Shown here: positions 9,494 through 16,846 of the stretch, one piece after another | Numbering within the stretch: position 1 is the stretch's first letter | How the letters are laid out: every line of letters begins with the position of its first letter | Assembly (NCBI RefSeq): GCF_029211265.1 | Contig: NZ_JARGEL010000019.1 | Span: 1-44,719 of the forward strand | DNA from: Extensimonas soli | GTDB taxonomy: Bacteria > Pseudomonadota > Gammaproteobacteria > Burkholderiales > Burkholderiaceae_C | DNA length: 44,719 nucleotides | Direction of reading: 5' to 3' | Made by a program: the position numbers and the translations under genes | The notes under the pieces: generated by a model | Told to the model about the DNA's origin: nothing | The model's input: the letters and a program-made list of their open reading frames with translations, nothing else | The model's database searches: none

Positions 9494-9506
9494 GGGAAAA
9501 TTTCCC
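9494..9506. promoter_or_regulatory. 13-bp palindrome GGGAAAATTTCCC upstream of dsbD (candidate operator)
   Basis: A perfect 6+1+6 palindrome lies 47 bp upstream of the dsbD start. The reverse complement of the same 13-mer occurs at 13764-13776 upstream of tlpA; read in the matching direction, the shared word extends to GGGAAAATTTCCCG. A possible promoter lies directly upstream (TTGCAT at 9466-9471 and an AT-rich TAAATA at 9488-9493), so the palindrome would sit at the transcription start, a repressor-like position. The binding protein is unknown. Confidence 0.5.
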
Positions 9507-9526
9507 GTTATTTGTGGTTCAATACG

Positions 9527-9547
9527 GACTCCTATGTTGTGGGAGTC
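9527..9547 (+). promoter_or_regulatory. Hairpin covering the dsbD ribosome-binding site
   Basis: GACTCC (9527-9532) pairs with GGAGTC (9542-9547) across a 9-base loop. The right arm contains the GGGAG ribosome site of dsbD (ATG at 9553), so the stem could mask translation initiation. It is only 6-7 bp and may be incidental. Confidence 0.3.
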
Positions 9548-9552
9548 TTGTC

Positions 9553-11478
9553 ATGGAATTTTTGAACCTTGTTGGGGTTTGGTGCCGCTGGGGGCGCGCC
9601 TGGTGGTGGGGTGTGGCTGTTCTATGGGGTCTGGGGGGCGGTGCCGCACAGGCGGCTGACGAGTTTTTGCCGCCTGAGCAGGCCCTGGCGTTTTCTGCCA
9701 CGGCGGTCGATGGGCGCACCGTGCACTTGCACTGGGCCATCGCGCCTGGCTACCACCTGTACCGCGACCGCATCAGCGTGCAGGCCGATGCGCCCGGTGT
9801 GCGCTGGGAAAAGCTGGCCCTGCCCGCGGGGGTGGAAGAATTCGACAGCAATTTCAACAAGACGGTGGCGGTCTATCGGCAGACGCTGGATGTGGACCTG
9901 CACCTGACGGAAGGCCGGGCCAGCGTTCCCATCACCGTGGGCTGGCAAGGCTGCGCCGACGCCGGGCTTTGCTATCCGCCCGACAGTGCGCAATTGCAAG
10001 TGGAGCTGACGGGCTTGGGCGCTGCACGCAATGGCATCGTGCGCGCGGGTGCCGCTGCCGACCCGCAGGCCGGGGCCGCGGCGGAACCGCCAGCGCCTGC
10101 ATCGCCTGTGCGCAAGCTTGCAGAAGAAAAACGGGCGCCAGCGCAGGCGCAGAAGGCGCAGGAAGCTACTGATTCAATAGCTTCCGCGCTGGCCTCCGGC
10201 AGCTTGCTGCGCACCATGGGGGTGTTTTTGCTGGCAGGGCTGCTGCTGGCCTTCACGCCCTGTGTGCTGCCCATGGTGCCGATCTTGTCCTCGTTGATCG
10301 TGGGCCAAACCGGTACGGTGAGCCGCAGCAAGGGCTTTGTCTTGTCATTGGCTTATGCCTTGGGCATGGCGCTGGTGTATGCCGGCTTTGGCGTGGCGGC
10401 CGGGTTGGCGGGCGAGGGGCTGGCCGCGGCTTTGCAAAACCCGTGGGTGCTGGGCGGCTTCGCCCTGCTGCTGTCGACGCTGGCGCTGTCGATGTTCGGC
10501 TTTTACGAACTGCAGATGCCCAGTGCGATCCAGAGCCGTGCGACGCAATGGTCGAACGGCTTTCAGGGCGGCTCTTTGCTCGGGGTGTTTCTCATGGGCG
10601 GCATTTCGGCGCTAGTGGTGGGGCCTTGCGTGGCCGCGCCGCTTGCCGGGGCACTGATTTACATCAGCCGAACGCGCGACGTGGTGCTCGGTGGCCTGGC
10701 GCTGTTTTCCATGGCCATGGGCATGAGCGTGCCGCTGCTGCTCGTGGGCCTGTCGGCAGGCAGCCTGCTGCCGCGTGCCGGCGTCTGGATGGAGCGCGTC
10801 AAGCAGGTGTTCGGCATGATGCTGCTGGGAGTGGCCATCTGGATGGTGTCGCCGGTGCTGCCAGCCGCCGTGCACATGCTCGTGTGGGCCGTGTGGCTGC
10901 TGATCGGCGCGGCCTTGCTGGGCGTGTTCGGCGCGGGCACGCTGCAGCATGTGCCGGTGGCGGCGCGTTCGGCAGGTGTCTTTCTGCTGGCGCTTTCCGG
11001 GCTGCTGCTGGTGGGCGCGGCATCGGGTGGGCAATCAGTGCTGCAGCCGCTGGCGCACTGGAAGGCGGCCCCTGCCGGCGCAGGCAGTGTGGCTACGACC
11101 GCCCGCGAGGGGCTGCGGTTCGAGCGCGTGGCCACGCGGCGCGAGCTGGATGCGCTGCTGGCGCAGGCCCACCAGTCCGGCCAGAAGGTGATGCTCGATT
11201 TTTATGCCGACTGGTGCGTGGCCTGCAAGGAATTCGAGACTTTCACCTTCAGCGACCCCGAAGTGCAGAAAAGCCTGGCCTCGGTGCGTCTGCTGCAAGT
11301 CGATGTCACGGCCAACAATGCAGAGGACAAGGCCTTGCTCAAGCGCTTCGACCTGTTTGGGCCGCCCGGCGTGGTGTTTTTCGATGGCGCAGCGCAGGGC
11401 GCCCTGATCCATAAGGTCGTGGGCTACCAGGCGCCCACGGACTTTCTGGCCTCGCTGGGCAAGGCGCGCATACGGTAG
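9553..11478 (+). CDS. dsbD: Thiol:disulfide interchange protein DsbD
   Basis: 641 residues. DsbD passes electrons from cytoplasmic thioredoxin across the inner membrane to periplasmic thiol proteins. After a signal peptide (to about residue 31) comes the N-terminal alpha domain with the redox pair in GWQGCADAGLCYPP. An Ala/Pro/Gln/Lys linker follows, then the eight-helix beta domain with Cys in FTPCVLPMVPILSSL and VVGPCVAAPLAG, and the thioredoxin-like gamma domain with YADWCVACKEFETF. All three cysteine pairs are present, so the protein should be active. The start at 9553 was chosen because the signal peptide begins there and a GGGAG site precedes it. The linker carries a 25-bp palindrome in frame (10161-10185). 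The tlpA gene 2.3 kb downstream shares its upstream palindrome and encodes a plausible electron acceptor. Confidence 0.95.
   Translation: MEFLNLVGVWCRWGRAWWWGVAVLWGLGGGAAQAADEFLPPEQALAFSATAVDGRTVHLHWAIAPGYHLYRDRISVQADAPGVRWEKLALPAGVEEFDSNFNKTVAVYRQTLDVDLHLTEGRASVPITVGWQGCADAGLCYPPDSAQLQVELTGLGAARNGIVRAGAAADPQAGAAAEPPAPASPVRKLAEEKRAPAQAQKAQEATDSIASALASGSLLRTMGVFLLAGLLLAFTPCVLPMVPILSSLIVGQTGTVSRSKGFVLSLAYALGMALVYAGFGVAAGLAGEGLAAALQNPWVLGGFALLLSTLALSMFGFYELQMPSAIQSRATQWSNGFQGGSLLGVFLMGGISALVVGPCVAAPLAGALIYISRTRDVVLGGLALFSMAMGMSVPLLLVGLSAGSLLPRAGVWMERVKQVFGMMLLGVAIWMVSPVLPAAVHMLVWAVWLLIGAALLGVFGAGTLQHVPVAARSAGVFLLALSGLLLVGAASGGQSVLQPLAHWKAAPAGAGSVATTAREGLRFERVATRRELDALLAQAHQSGQKVMLDFYADWCVACKEFETFTFSDPEVQKSLASVRLLQVDVTANNAEDKALLKRFDLFGPPGVVFFDGAAQGALIHKVVGYQAPTDFLASLGKARIR
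10161..10185. repeat. Short palindrome inside the dsbD linker
   Basis: GGAAGCTA and TAGCTTCC form an 8-bp perfect inverted repeat around a 9-base loop. It encodes EATDSIAS in the linker between the DsbD alpha and beta domains. A related sequence (ATTCAATAGCTT) occurs downstream of the cytochrome gene near 18030, so this may be one copy of a small dispersed repeat that tolerates insertion into linkers. Confidence 0.5.
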
Positions 11479-11538
11479 GGAATGGCGCCAGGGCAGAGGG
11501 CCTGCTACCGCCATGCCCTGCTGTGCGCCATGCGGGAG

Positions 11539-12738
11539 TCAGTGATCGAATTCCAGTTCGGTCACCTGCAGCACGCTCCCAGCCAGGCTTCCTTTGAGCT
11601 GCACGCGCACACCCGTGCGCAGGTCGGCCAGGGTTCCGTTTTGGAGCAAGGCTTTCGATGCGTCGCAGCGCTGGCTGCGCACGATGAAATCCGTCGCGTT
11701 GACGTATTGCTCCACGTAGCCCGTGAGTTCGAGCGTGTATTCGGTTTCCTGATCTTCGATCTCGATCGAGCGGGCCAGCAATACGCCTGACTGCCAGACC
11801 CCATGCACATCCAGCCGTGTGCCCACGGCAAGGGCGGCGCCTGTGGGCTGCGCCGTGGCCTGGCTGGCATCGACTTCGACGTCGCCGAGCTTGAAGCGTG
11901 TGGTGGAGAGGACTGCCGTCACCACCCCTTCGATTTCCGCTTCACCCGTGGGCGCGGTGGGGCCTTGCGTGAGTCCTTGCAGGCTGGCCTGCTGCACCTG
12001 CAAAGTGCTGCCATCGCTGGAAAGGTTGCCTTGCACGCGCACCAGCTGTCCCGCCTGAAGTGCCTGGGCTGCCGTGCCGGCAAGACGCAGTCCATTCACG
12101 TAGCGCACGTCCCCGATGACTTGCACCAGGCCCGTGCTTACCAAGGAGGACGCTGGCATCGTGGGGGCCAGTGCCACACGGGTGGCAGTCCAGCGGCTTG
12201 CGCTGGCATCGGCCTGCAGGCCCCAGACCGTCACCCGCTGCCCGGCGCTCAGCGCCGCCATCGAATCCAAGCCGTCGAGCACCGTGTTGGCATTCGTGGT
12301 TACCGTGATGCCGGCCACGGTGAAAACCCCTCCTGGCAGCACGCTGCCGACGATCCCCTGCGCGACCGACCACGCGGCGATGCTGCGGGCCGTGCCCTGC
12401 GTCAGGTCTGCGCCGCGCTCGCCCTGCACGTCGATCACCATGCCCAGGCGCAGCGCGCTCGAGCTGCCGCTGATGCCATCGACCTGCACGCTTGCCGCGC
12501 TGTCGTCGAAACGGATGCCGTTGACGATCACGCTGCCGAAGCCGGCGATGAACCCCCGGGCGAACACCGCGGCGATCTGCCCCGTGCCGCCGGTGCCGGG
12601 CAGCAGACCGGCCACGCCCACGGCCACGCCGCCGCCGCAGCCGGATAGCGTGCCCAGCGCCCCGCCGAGCGTTGCTGCACTGGTGAACTGCAGCCATTGG
12701 CGCCGGCTCCAGGGGTTTTTGTCTTCAGGTCGGGTCAT
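11539..12738 (-). CDS. DUF5666-type secreted beta-repeat protein (putative lipoprotein)
   Basis: 399 residues. The N-terminus has RRQWLQF (twin-Arg-like) followed by a hydrophobic stretch and GALGTLSGCGGG, a possible lipobox, so Tat or lipoprotein export is plausible. The rest consists of repeated OB-like beta segments with phrases such as GMVIDVQGER, AGQRVTVWGLQAD, AGQLVRVQGNLSSDGS and VGTRLDVHGVWQSG, characteristic of DUF5666 proteins. The ATG has an AGGAAA site. The gene overlaps the end of the DUF6502 gene by 14 bp, so the two are probably translationally coupled. Its function is unknown; it likely acts in the envelope alongside the neighbouring redox genes. Confidence 0.75.
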   Translation of the reverse strand: MTRPEDKNPWSRRQWLQFTSAATLGGALGTLSGCGGGVAVGVAGLLPGTGGTGQIAAVFARGFIAGFGSVIVNGIRFDDSAASVQVDGISGSSSALRLGMVIDVQGERGADLTQGTARSIAAWSVAQGIVGSVLPGGVFTVAGITVTTNANTVLDGLDSMAALSAGQRVTVWGLQADASASRWTATRVALAPTMPASSLVSTGLVQVIGDVRYVNGLRLAGTAAQALQAGQLVRVQGNLSSDGSTLQVQQASLQGLTQGPTAPTGEAEIEGVVTAVLSTTRFKLGDVEVDASQATAQPTGAALAVGTRLDVHGVWQSGVLLARSIEIEDQETEYTLELTGYVEQYVNATDFIVRSQRCDASKALLQNGTLADLRTGVRVQLKGSLAGSVLQVTELEFDH

Positions 12739-13636
12739 TTCGTTTTTTCCTTTTTTTCGCGCCTGTTTCGGGTGCGGGCGGGTGTTCCGTTTCTTGATGG
12801 AAATAGACCCCGAACCGCACCCTTTGCGGCAGCGCAGCCTCCTCGCTGCGCTGCTCGGCGACCGTGGCACTTTGCAGAAATCGTTGCAGGCAGTCCGCCC
12901 AGAGGCGCCGGGCCTGCTGGTGCAGTGCCTCGGCCTGTTCTGCGGACAGCCCTTGTGAAAAAGCGCTTTGCTCCAGCAGCAGCGGTGCGCTGCGGTGCGG
13001 GCTGAGATTGTGCACGGCCGTGGCCAGGTGGGCGCTGACGTTGGCCGCGAGAAAGTGAAACGACTCTGCCAAACCTTCCTGCGGCACGAAGGCCGCCGAC
13101 TGGAGCTCGGCATAGCCATCTTCGCGCAGTGTCACCACGCCCAGACGCACGAGCTCGTCGAGCACTGCGCGCGCCCCGAGGTCGCGGCTGACTTCGGCGA
13201 CCAGCATGCTGAAGTCGGGCTCGCCGGGCCTGCCGCGTCCCGGTGTGCGCGCCAGCGGGCGCACCGAGTGGTCGGCGTTCAGAAAGCGCGGGTCGCTGAT
13301 CCAGCGCGCCACCACGGCTGCGGCCAGCGGCACCATGTGCGTGGCGGGCGGAGATTGCGGGGCTTCGCGCAGGCGCTTGACGTCCTTGCGATGCACCCCC
13401 GTAAGCAGGGCCACACGGGTGTCCGAACTGCCCTTGTCATCGAGCGCAAAGGTGCTCAGGGCCTCGTCCACCAGAGCCTTTTTCAGCAACTCGACCATGA
13501 CAGGCAGTTGCAGGCCGTGATCGATCATCAGCCGCGCGAGCGGCCGCAGCACCTCGGCGATGGCTTGCGCTGCCAGGGAGGGCTCTGGCGGGCCAGTGCC
13601 TGCCGGCGTCTCGGTCGGAGGGGATGGATCGGTCAT
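12725..13636 (-). CDS. DUF6502 family protein, helix-turn-helix-like segment
   Basis: 303 residues with no signal peptide. The N-terminal part (about 20-100) is helical and contains SDTRVALLTGVHRKDVKRLRE, which reads like a helix-turn-helix recognition unit and suggests DNA binding. The middle has a second winged-helix-like piece (VLDELVRLGVVTLREDGYAEL). The C-terminus is basic (AKKRKKRN). The gene is divergent from tlpA, with a 190-bp intergenic region holding one of the two GGGAAAWTTTCCC palindromes. Its 3' end overlaps the DUF5666 gene. I infer that it may be the local regulator, but the family has no established role known to me. Confidence 0.7.
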   Translation of the reverse strand: MTDPSPPTETPAGTGPPEPSLAAQAIAEVLRPLARLMIDHGLQLPVMVELLKKALVDEALSTFALDDKGSSDTRVALLTGVHRKDVKRLREAPQSPPATHMVPLAAAVVARWISDPRFLNADHSVRPLARTPGRGRPGEPDFSMLVAEVSRDLGARAVLDELVRLGVVTLREDGYAELQSAAFVPQEGLAESFHFLAANVSAHLATAVHNLSPHRSAPLLLEQSAFSQGLSAEQAEALHQQARRLWADCLQRFLQSATVAEQRSEEAALPQRVRFGVYFHQETEHPPAPETGAKKRKKRNDPT

Positions 13637-13763
13637 AGGGCTGTAGCTCGGGAGGGCTAGGCACATATGGTACCCGCACAAACAATTACACAATGGTTTT
13701 GGGTTTTTTTACCGAAATTCTGTGTGGACTATTGACGGGTACGCGCATTTCGCGGATATTTGC

Positions 13764-13776
13764 GGGAAATTTTCCC
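13764..13776. promoter_or_regulatory. 13-bp palindrome GGGAAATTTTCCC in the DUF6502/tlpA divergent region
   Basis: This is the exact reverse complement of the palindrome at 9494-9506. It lies 50 bp upstream of tlpA and 127 bp upstream of the DUF6502 start, so it could control both directions. It is the basis for proposing that dsbD and the tlpA operon are co-regulated. Confidence 0.5.
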
Positions 13777-13826
13777 AAGTTGTGCTTTCTGCGCAGGTTT
13801 CACTTTCCCCAAGGAGCGCGAGTCCC

Positions 13827-14327
13827 ATGAAAAAAGCCATTGCAAAAACCCTTTCCCTGACCCTGGTGGCCGTGCTCGGCCTGCCGGCGCTGGCGGTCGA
13901 AGTCGGCCAGCCGGCGCCCGATTTCGAATTGCCGGGCCGGGCCGGCACGGTGCGCCTGAGCGACTACAAGGGCAAGACGGTGTATCTGGATTTCTGGGCC
14001 TCGTGGTGCGGCCCCTGCAAGCAGTCGTTCCCCTGGATGAACGAGCTGCAAAGCCGCTACGCAGCCAAAGGGCTGCAGGTGGTGGGGATCAACGTCGATC
14101 AGAAGGCGGGCGATGCCCAGGCCTTCCTCAAGGACGTGCCGGCGAACTTCGACGTGGCTTTCGATGCCGCTGGCAAAAGCCCGCGCCTCTATGCCATCAA
14201 GGGCATGCCCACTTCGGTGTTGATCGGCCCCGACGGCAAGGTGCTCAGCATGCACAGCGGCTTCAAGAGTGAGAGTCGCGCCGAACTGGAGCAGCAGATC
14301 AAGCAAGCCCTGCGCATTTCCAACTGA
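13827..14327 (+). CDS. Periplasmic TlpA-type thioredoxin
   Basis: 166 residues. The signal peptide is MKKAIAKTLSLTLVAVLGLPALA, followed by an AhpC/TSA-Redoxin/TlpA fold starting VGQPAPDFELPGRAG. The active site is WCGPC (Cys61, Cys64), and the cis-Pro loop is KGMPTSVLIGPDGKV. An AAGGAG site precedes the ATG. It is the first gene of a tight run, 15 bp ahead of the DUF4266 gene, so its job is probably specific to the products of that run: reducing or protecting the cysteines of the small lipoprotein, or passing electrons on. DsbD, encoded upstream, is the obvious reductant. Confidence 0.9.
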   Translation: MKKAIAKTLSLTLVAVLGLPALAVEVGQPAPDFELPGRAGTVRLSDYKGKTVYLDFWASWCGPCKQSFPWMNELQSRYAAKGLQVVGINVDQKAGDAQAFLKDVPANFDVAFDAAGKSPRLYAIKGMPTSVLIGPDGKVLSMHSGFKSESRAELEQQIKQALRISN

Positions 14328-14342
14328 AGGCGCGGCAAGACC

Positions 14343-14588
14343 ATGAAAAACGCCATCGTGAACTTGCTTGCGCTCACCTCCCTGTCGTGGCTCGGCGGGT
14401 GCAGCCAACTCGGCCCTCTGGAGCAGCTGGGACAGGTGAGCCCGTGGGAGAAGGGGCATCTCGCGCAGCCCAGCATGACTTTCGAAGCCGATCCGCTGGA
14501 CCAGCGCTTCGTGCAGCACATCTACGGCAGCAAAGAGAGCTCCAGCGGCGGTTACGGCGTGGGTGGCGGCGGCTGTGGTTGCAACTGA
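14343..14588 (+). CDS. DUF4266 small lipoprotein ending in GGGGCGCN
   Basis: 81 residues. The signal peptide ends in the lipobox LGGC with Cys20 as the lipidated residue. The mature part has a conserved-looking block (SPWEKGHLAQPSMTFEADP, DQRFVQHIYGSKE), then a Ser/Gly-rich tail closing with GGGGCGCN, which places Cys78 and Cys80 two and four residues from the end. This matches the DUF4266 family as I know it: about 75-80 residues, always next to a DUF3570 gene. The tail looks like a modification, metal-binding or redox site. It lies between the thioredoxin and the flavinylation-motif protein. Function is unproven. Confidence 0.85.
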   Translation: MKNAIVNLLALTSLSWLGGCSQLGPLEQLGQVSPWEKGHLAQPSMTFEADPLDQRFVQHIYGSKESSSGGYGVGGGGCGCN

Positions 14589-14601
14589 GCGGGGGCCGAC
14601 G

Positions 14602-15810
14602 ATGTCACATACCCCGCCCACCCTTGCTCCGGGCCTGCGCAACGCCACGCTCGCCCAGGCCGCAGGCACTGTCTTGCGCGCTTCGCTGCTGCTGCCCGGC
14701 CTGGCCGCCCTGTCCGCACTCGCGCCACTGTCTGCCGGGGCCGAAAACGCCCCCGAAAAAACCACCATCGCCGTGAAATATGGCGACTACAAAGACTGGC
14801 AGCCAGGCTGGGACCGCGTCAAGGTCAAGGCGCCGCAGCTCTACGTGCAGGCCCCGATCGCAGGCGAATGGGCCGTGGAGGGCACGCTGGTCGGCGACAG
14901 CGTCTCCGGCGCCACGCCGCGCTGGTACACCGAGCGCTCGGGCGCCACGCAGCACATGAAGGACTACCGCAGGGCCGGCGACTTCAAGGTGACGCGCTAT
15001 CTGCCGCGCGCGGCTTTTTCGGCCAGCGTGGCCTATTCCACCGAGCACGACTACATCTCGCGTGCCATCGGCCTCGAGGCGCGCTGGTCCAGCGACGACA
15101 ACAACCGCACCTGGAACCTAGGTTTCGGCCATTCCAGCGACGTGATCGACAACAGCTCCAATGGCGTCAATACGGCGATCGACCGGCACAAGCGCACCAA
15201 CGAGCTCATGGCCGGCGTCACGCAGGTGCTCACGCCCAACGACATTGCGCAACTCAACCTCACGCGCAGCGTGGGCGGCGGCTACTTCAACGACCCCTAC
15301 AAGTCGTTCGACCTGCGTCCGTCGCAGCGCAACGCCTGGATCGCCCTGGCGCGCTGGAACCACTATCTGGAGCCCTTCAGGGCCTCGCTGCGCAGCAGTT
15401 ACCGCTATTACCACGACAGCTTCGGCGTGAACTCGCACACGCTGGGGCTGGACTGGGTGCAGCCCGCGGGCGCGTGGACCTTCACCCCCGGCGTGCGCTA
15501 CTACAGCCAGAGTGCCGCGCGCTTTTACGTCGATCCGGTGTTCACGTCGCAGGGGGCGGTGGACCTGAGCCCGCTGCTGGCGCTTTACGGGCAAAACCGC
15601 TTCGTGTCGGCCGACCAGCGCCTGGCGGCCTTCGGTGCCACCACCTTGTCGCTCAAGGCGGCCTACGCCTTCACGCCCGACCTGGTGGTCGACGCCAAGA
15701 TCGAAAGCTACCGGCAATCGGCGGGCCGCCATCTGGGGGGCGGCGGCAGTCCGGGGCTGGCGCCCTTCAGCGCGCGCTTCATGCAGCTGGGTCTGACCTA
15801 CCGCTTTTGA
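14602..15810 (+). CDS. DUF3570 outer-membrane beta-barrel-like protein with flavinylation motif
   Basis: 402 residues. A signal peptide with an extended n-region ends near LSAGAEN (about 47). The protein then shows alternating amphipathic beta strands to a C-terminal aromatic residue (GLTYRF), as expected for an outer-membrane barrel; the family is DUF3570. Residues 99-105 are DSVSGAT, an exact match to the D-x-x-S/T-G-A-T/S motif on which ApbE enzymes place FMN through a phosphoester to the last Thr (Thr105). A second SGAT (113-116) lacks the Asp. An ApbE gene follows 7 bp downstream, making this the likely substrate. No other protein in the cluster has the motif. Whether the barrel is really flavinylated is inference. 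Confidence 0.8.
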   Translation: MSHTPPTLAPGLRNATLAQAAGTVLRASLLLPGLAALSALAPLSAGAENAPEKTTIAVKYGDYKDWQPGWDRVKVKAPQLYVQAPIAGEWAVEGTLVGDSVSGATPRWYTERSGATQHMKDYRRAGDFKVTRYLPRAAFSASVAYSTEHDYISRAIGLEARWSSDDNNRTWNLGFGHSSDVIDNSSNGVNTAIDRHKRTNELMAGVTQVLTPNDIAQLNLTRSVGGGYFNDPYKSFDLRPSQRNAWIALARWNHYLEPFRASLRSSYRYYHDSFGVNSHTLGLDWVQPAGAWTFTPGVRYYSQSAARFYVDPVFTSQGAVDLSPLLALYGQNRFVSADQRLAAFGATTLSLKAAYAFTPDLVVDAKIESYRQSAGRHLGGGGSPGLAPFSARFMQLGLTYRF

Positions 15811-15817
15811 GGTGTTC

Positions 15818-16810
15818 ATGGGCCGCTGGTGCACCTTGCGTTTCGAGTTCCAGGCCATGGCTTCGCCCTGCAGCCTGCAGCTGGACGGCCGCAACGAGCG
15901 CGCCATGCGGCAGGCGGCCCAGGCGGCGATCGCCGAGGTGCAGCGCATAGAGCAAAAATTTTCGCGCTACCGCACAGCCAGTGTCGTCAGCCATATCAAC
16001 CGGGCCGCCGGGCAGGCAGCGGTGGAGGTCGATGCCGAAACCGCCGGCCTGCTCGACTTTGCCGCGCAGCTGTGGCAGGCCAGCGATGGCTTGTTCGACA
16101 TCACCTCGGGGGTTTTGCGGCGCGCCTGGGACTTCCAGCGCTGCGTACCTCCTGATACCCAGGCCGTGCAGGCGCTGCTGCCCCTGGTGGGTTGGCAGCA
16201 GGTGGAGCGCAGTGGCGCGCAGGGCTGCAAAGTGCGCCTGGCGCGCTCCGGCATGGAACTGGACTTTGGCGGTTTTGGCAAGGAATACGCGGCCGACCGT
16301 GCTGCAGCCGTGCTGCAGCGGCACGGCATGACGCACGCTTTGCTCAACCTCGGCGGCGACTTGCATGCGCTGGGCGGGCGGGGCCTGCCGCAGCAACAGG
16401 ATACCCCCTGGCAGATTGCCATTCAGCATCCCCGCCCCAGTCCAGAGCAACCGCAGGCGACGCTGGCCCTGCTGCCGCTTGCACGCGGCGGCCTGACCAC
16501 GAGCGGCGATTACGAGCGCTTTTTCATTCATGAGGGGCGCCGGTATTGCCACATCCTCGATCCGCGCACGGGCTGGCCCGTGAGCCATTGGCGTTCGGTC
16601 AGCGTGCTGGCGGCCAACACCACGAGCGCCGGCGCGCTGTCCACCATTGCCATGCTCAAGGCAGACGGCGCGCTGCCCTGGCTGCAGGCGCAGGGCGTGC
16701 GCTACCTCGCAATGGACCAGAGCGGCCGATGCTGGTCCGATGGGCTTGCCATGCCGCCCATGACGTCCCCCCCGCCGCGCGGCTTGTGCGACGTCGCTGC
16801 CTCCCCTTGA
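15818..16810 (+). CDS. apbE: FAD:protein FMN transferase, ApbE family, without signal peptide
   Basis: 330 residues. It transfers FMN from FAD to a Ser/Thr of a partner protein. Family landmarks seen are FQAMASPCSLQL at the start of the fold, FSRYR, GGFGKEYAAD (151-160), LLNLGGDLHALGG (175-187), TTSGDYERFF (227-236), HILDPRTGWPV (245-255), and AGALSTIAML (271-280) at the Mg2+/FAD site. The ATG at 15818 follows a GAGGTG site; a GTG at 15812 is possible. No lipoprotein or Sec signal is present, whereas many bacterial ApbE proteins are exported lipoproteins. Modification would therefore occur in the cytoplasm before export. Its adjacency to the DSVSGAT-containing DUF3570 gene suggests an enzyme-substrate pair. 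Confidence 0.92.
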   Translation: MGRWCTLRFEFQAMASPCSLQLDGRNERAMRQAAQAAIAEVQRIEQKFSRYRTASVVSHINRAAGQAAVEVDAETAGLLDFAAQLWQASDGLFDITSGVLRRAWDFQRCVPPDTQAVQALLPLVGWQQVERSGAQGCKVRLARSGMELDFGGFGKEYAADRAAAVLQRHGMTHALLNLGGDLHALGGRGLPQQQDTPWQIAIQHPRPSPEQPQATLALLPLARGGLTTSGDYERFFIHEGRRYCHILDPRTGWPVSHWRSVSVLAANTTSAGALSTIAMLKADGALPWLQAQGVRYLAMDQSGRCWSDGLAMPPMTSPPPRGLCDVAASP

Positions 16811-16846
16811 TGTTCCCCATTTTTCTTCAACCACCAGGAGCTATCC

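Noticed and set aside
14938-14949. Second SGAT sequence in the DUF3570 protein as another flavin site
   Set aside because: The required Asp three residues ahead of the SGAT is missing (ERSGAT), so it does not meet the ApbE consensus.
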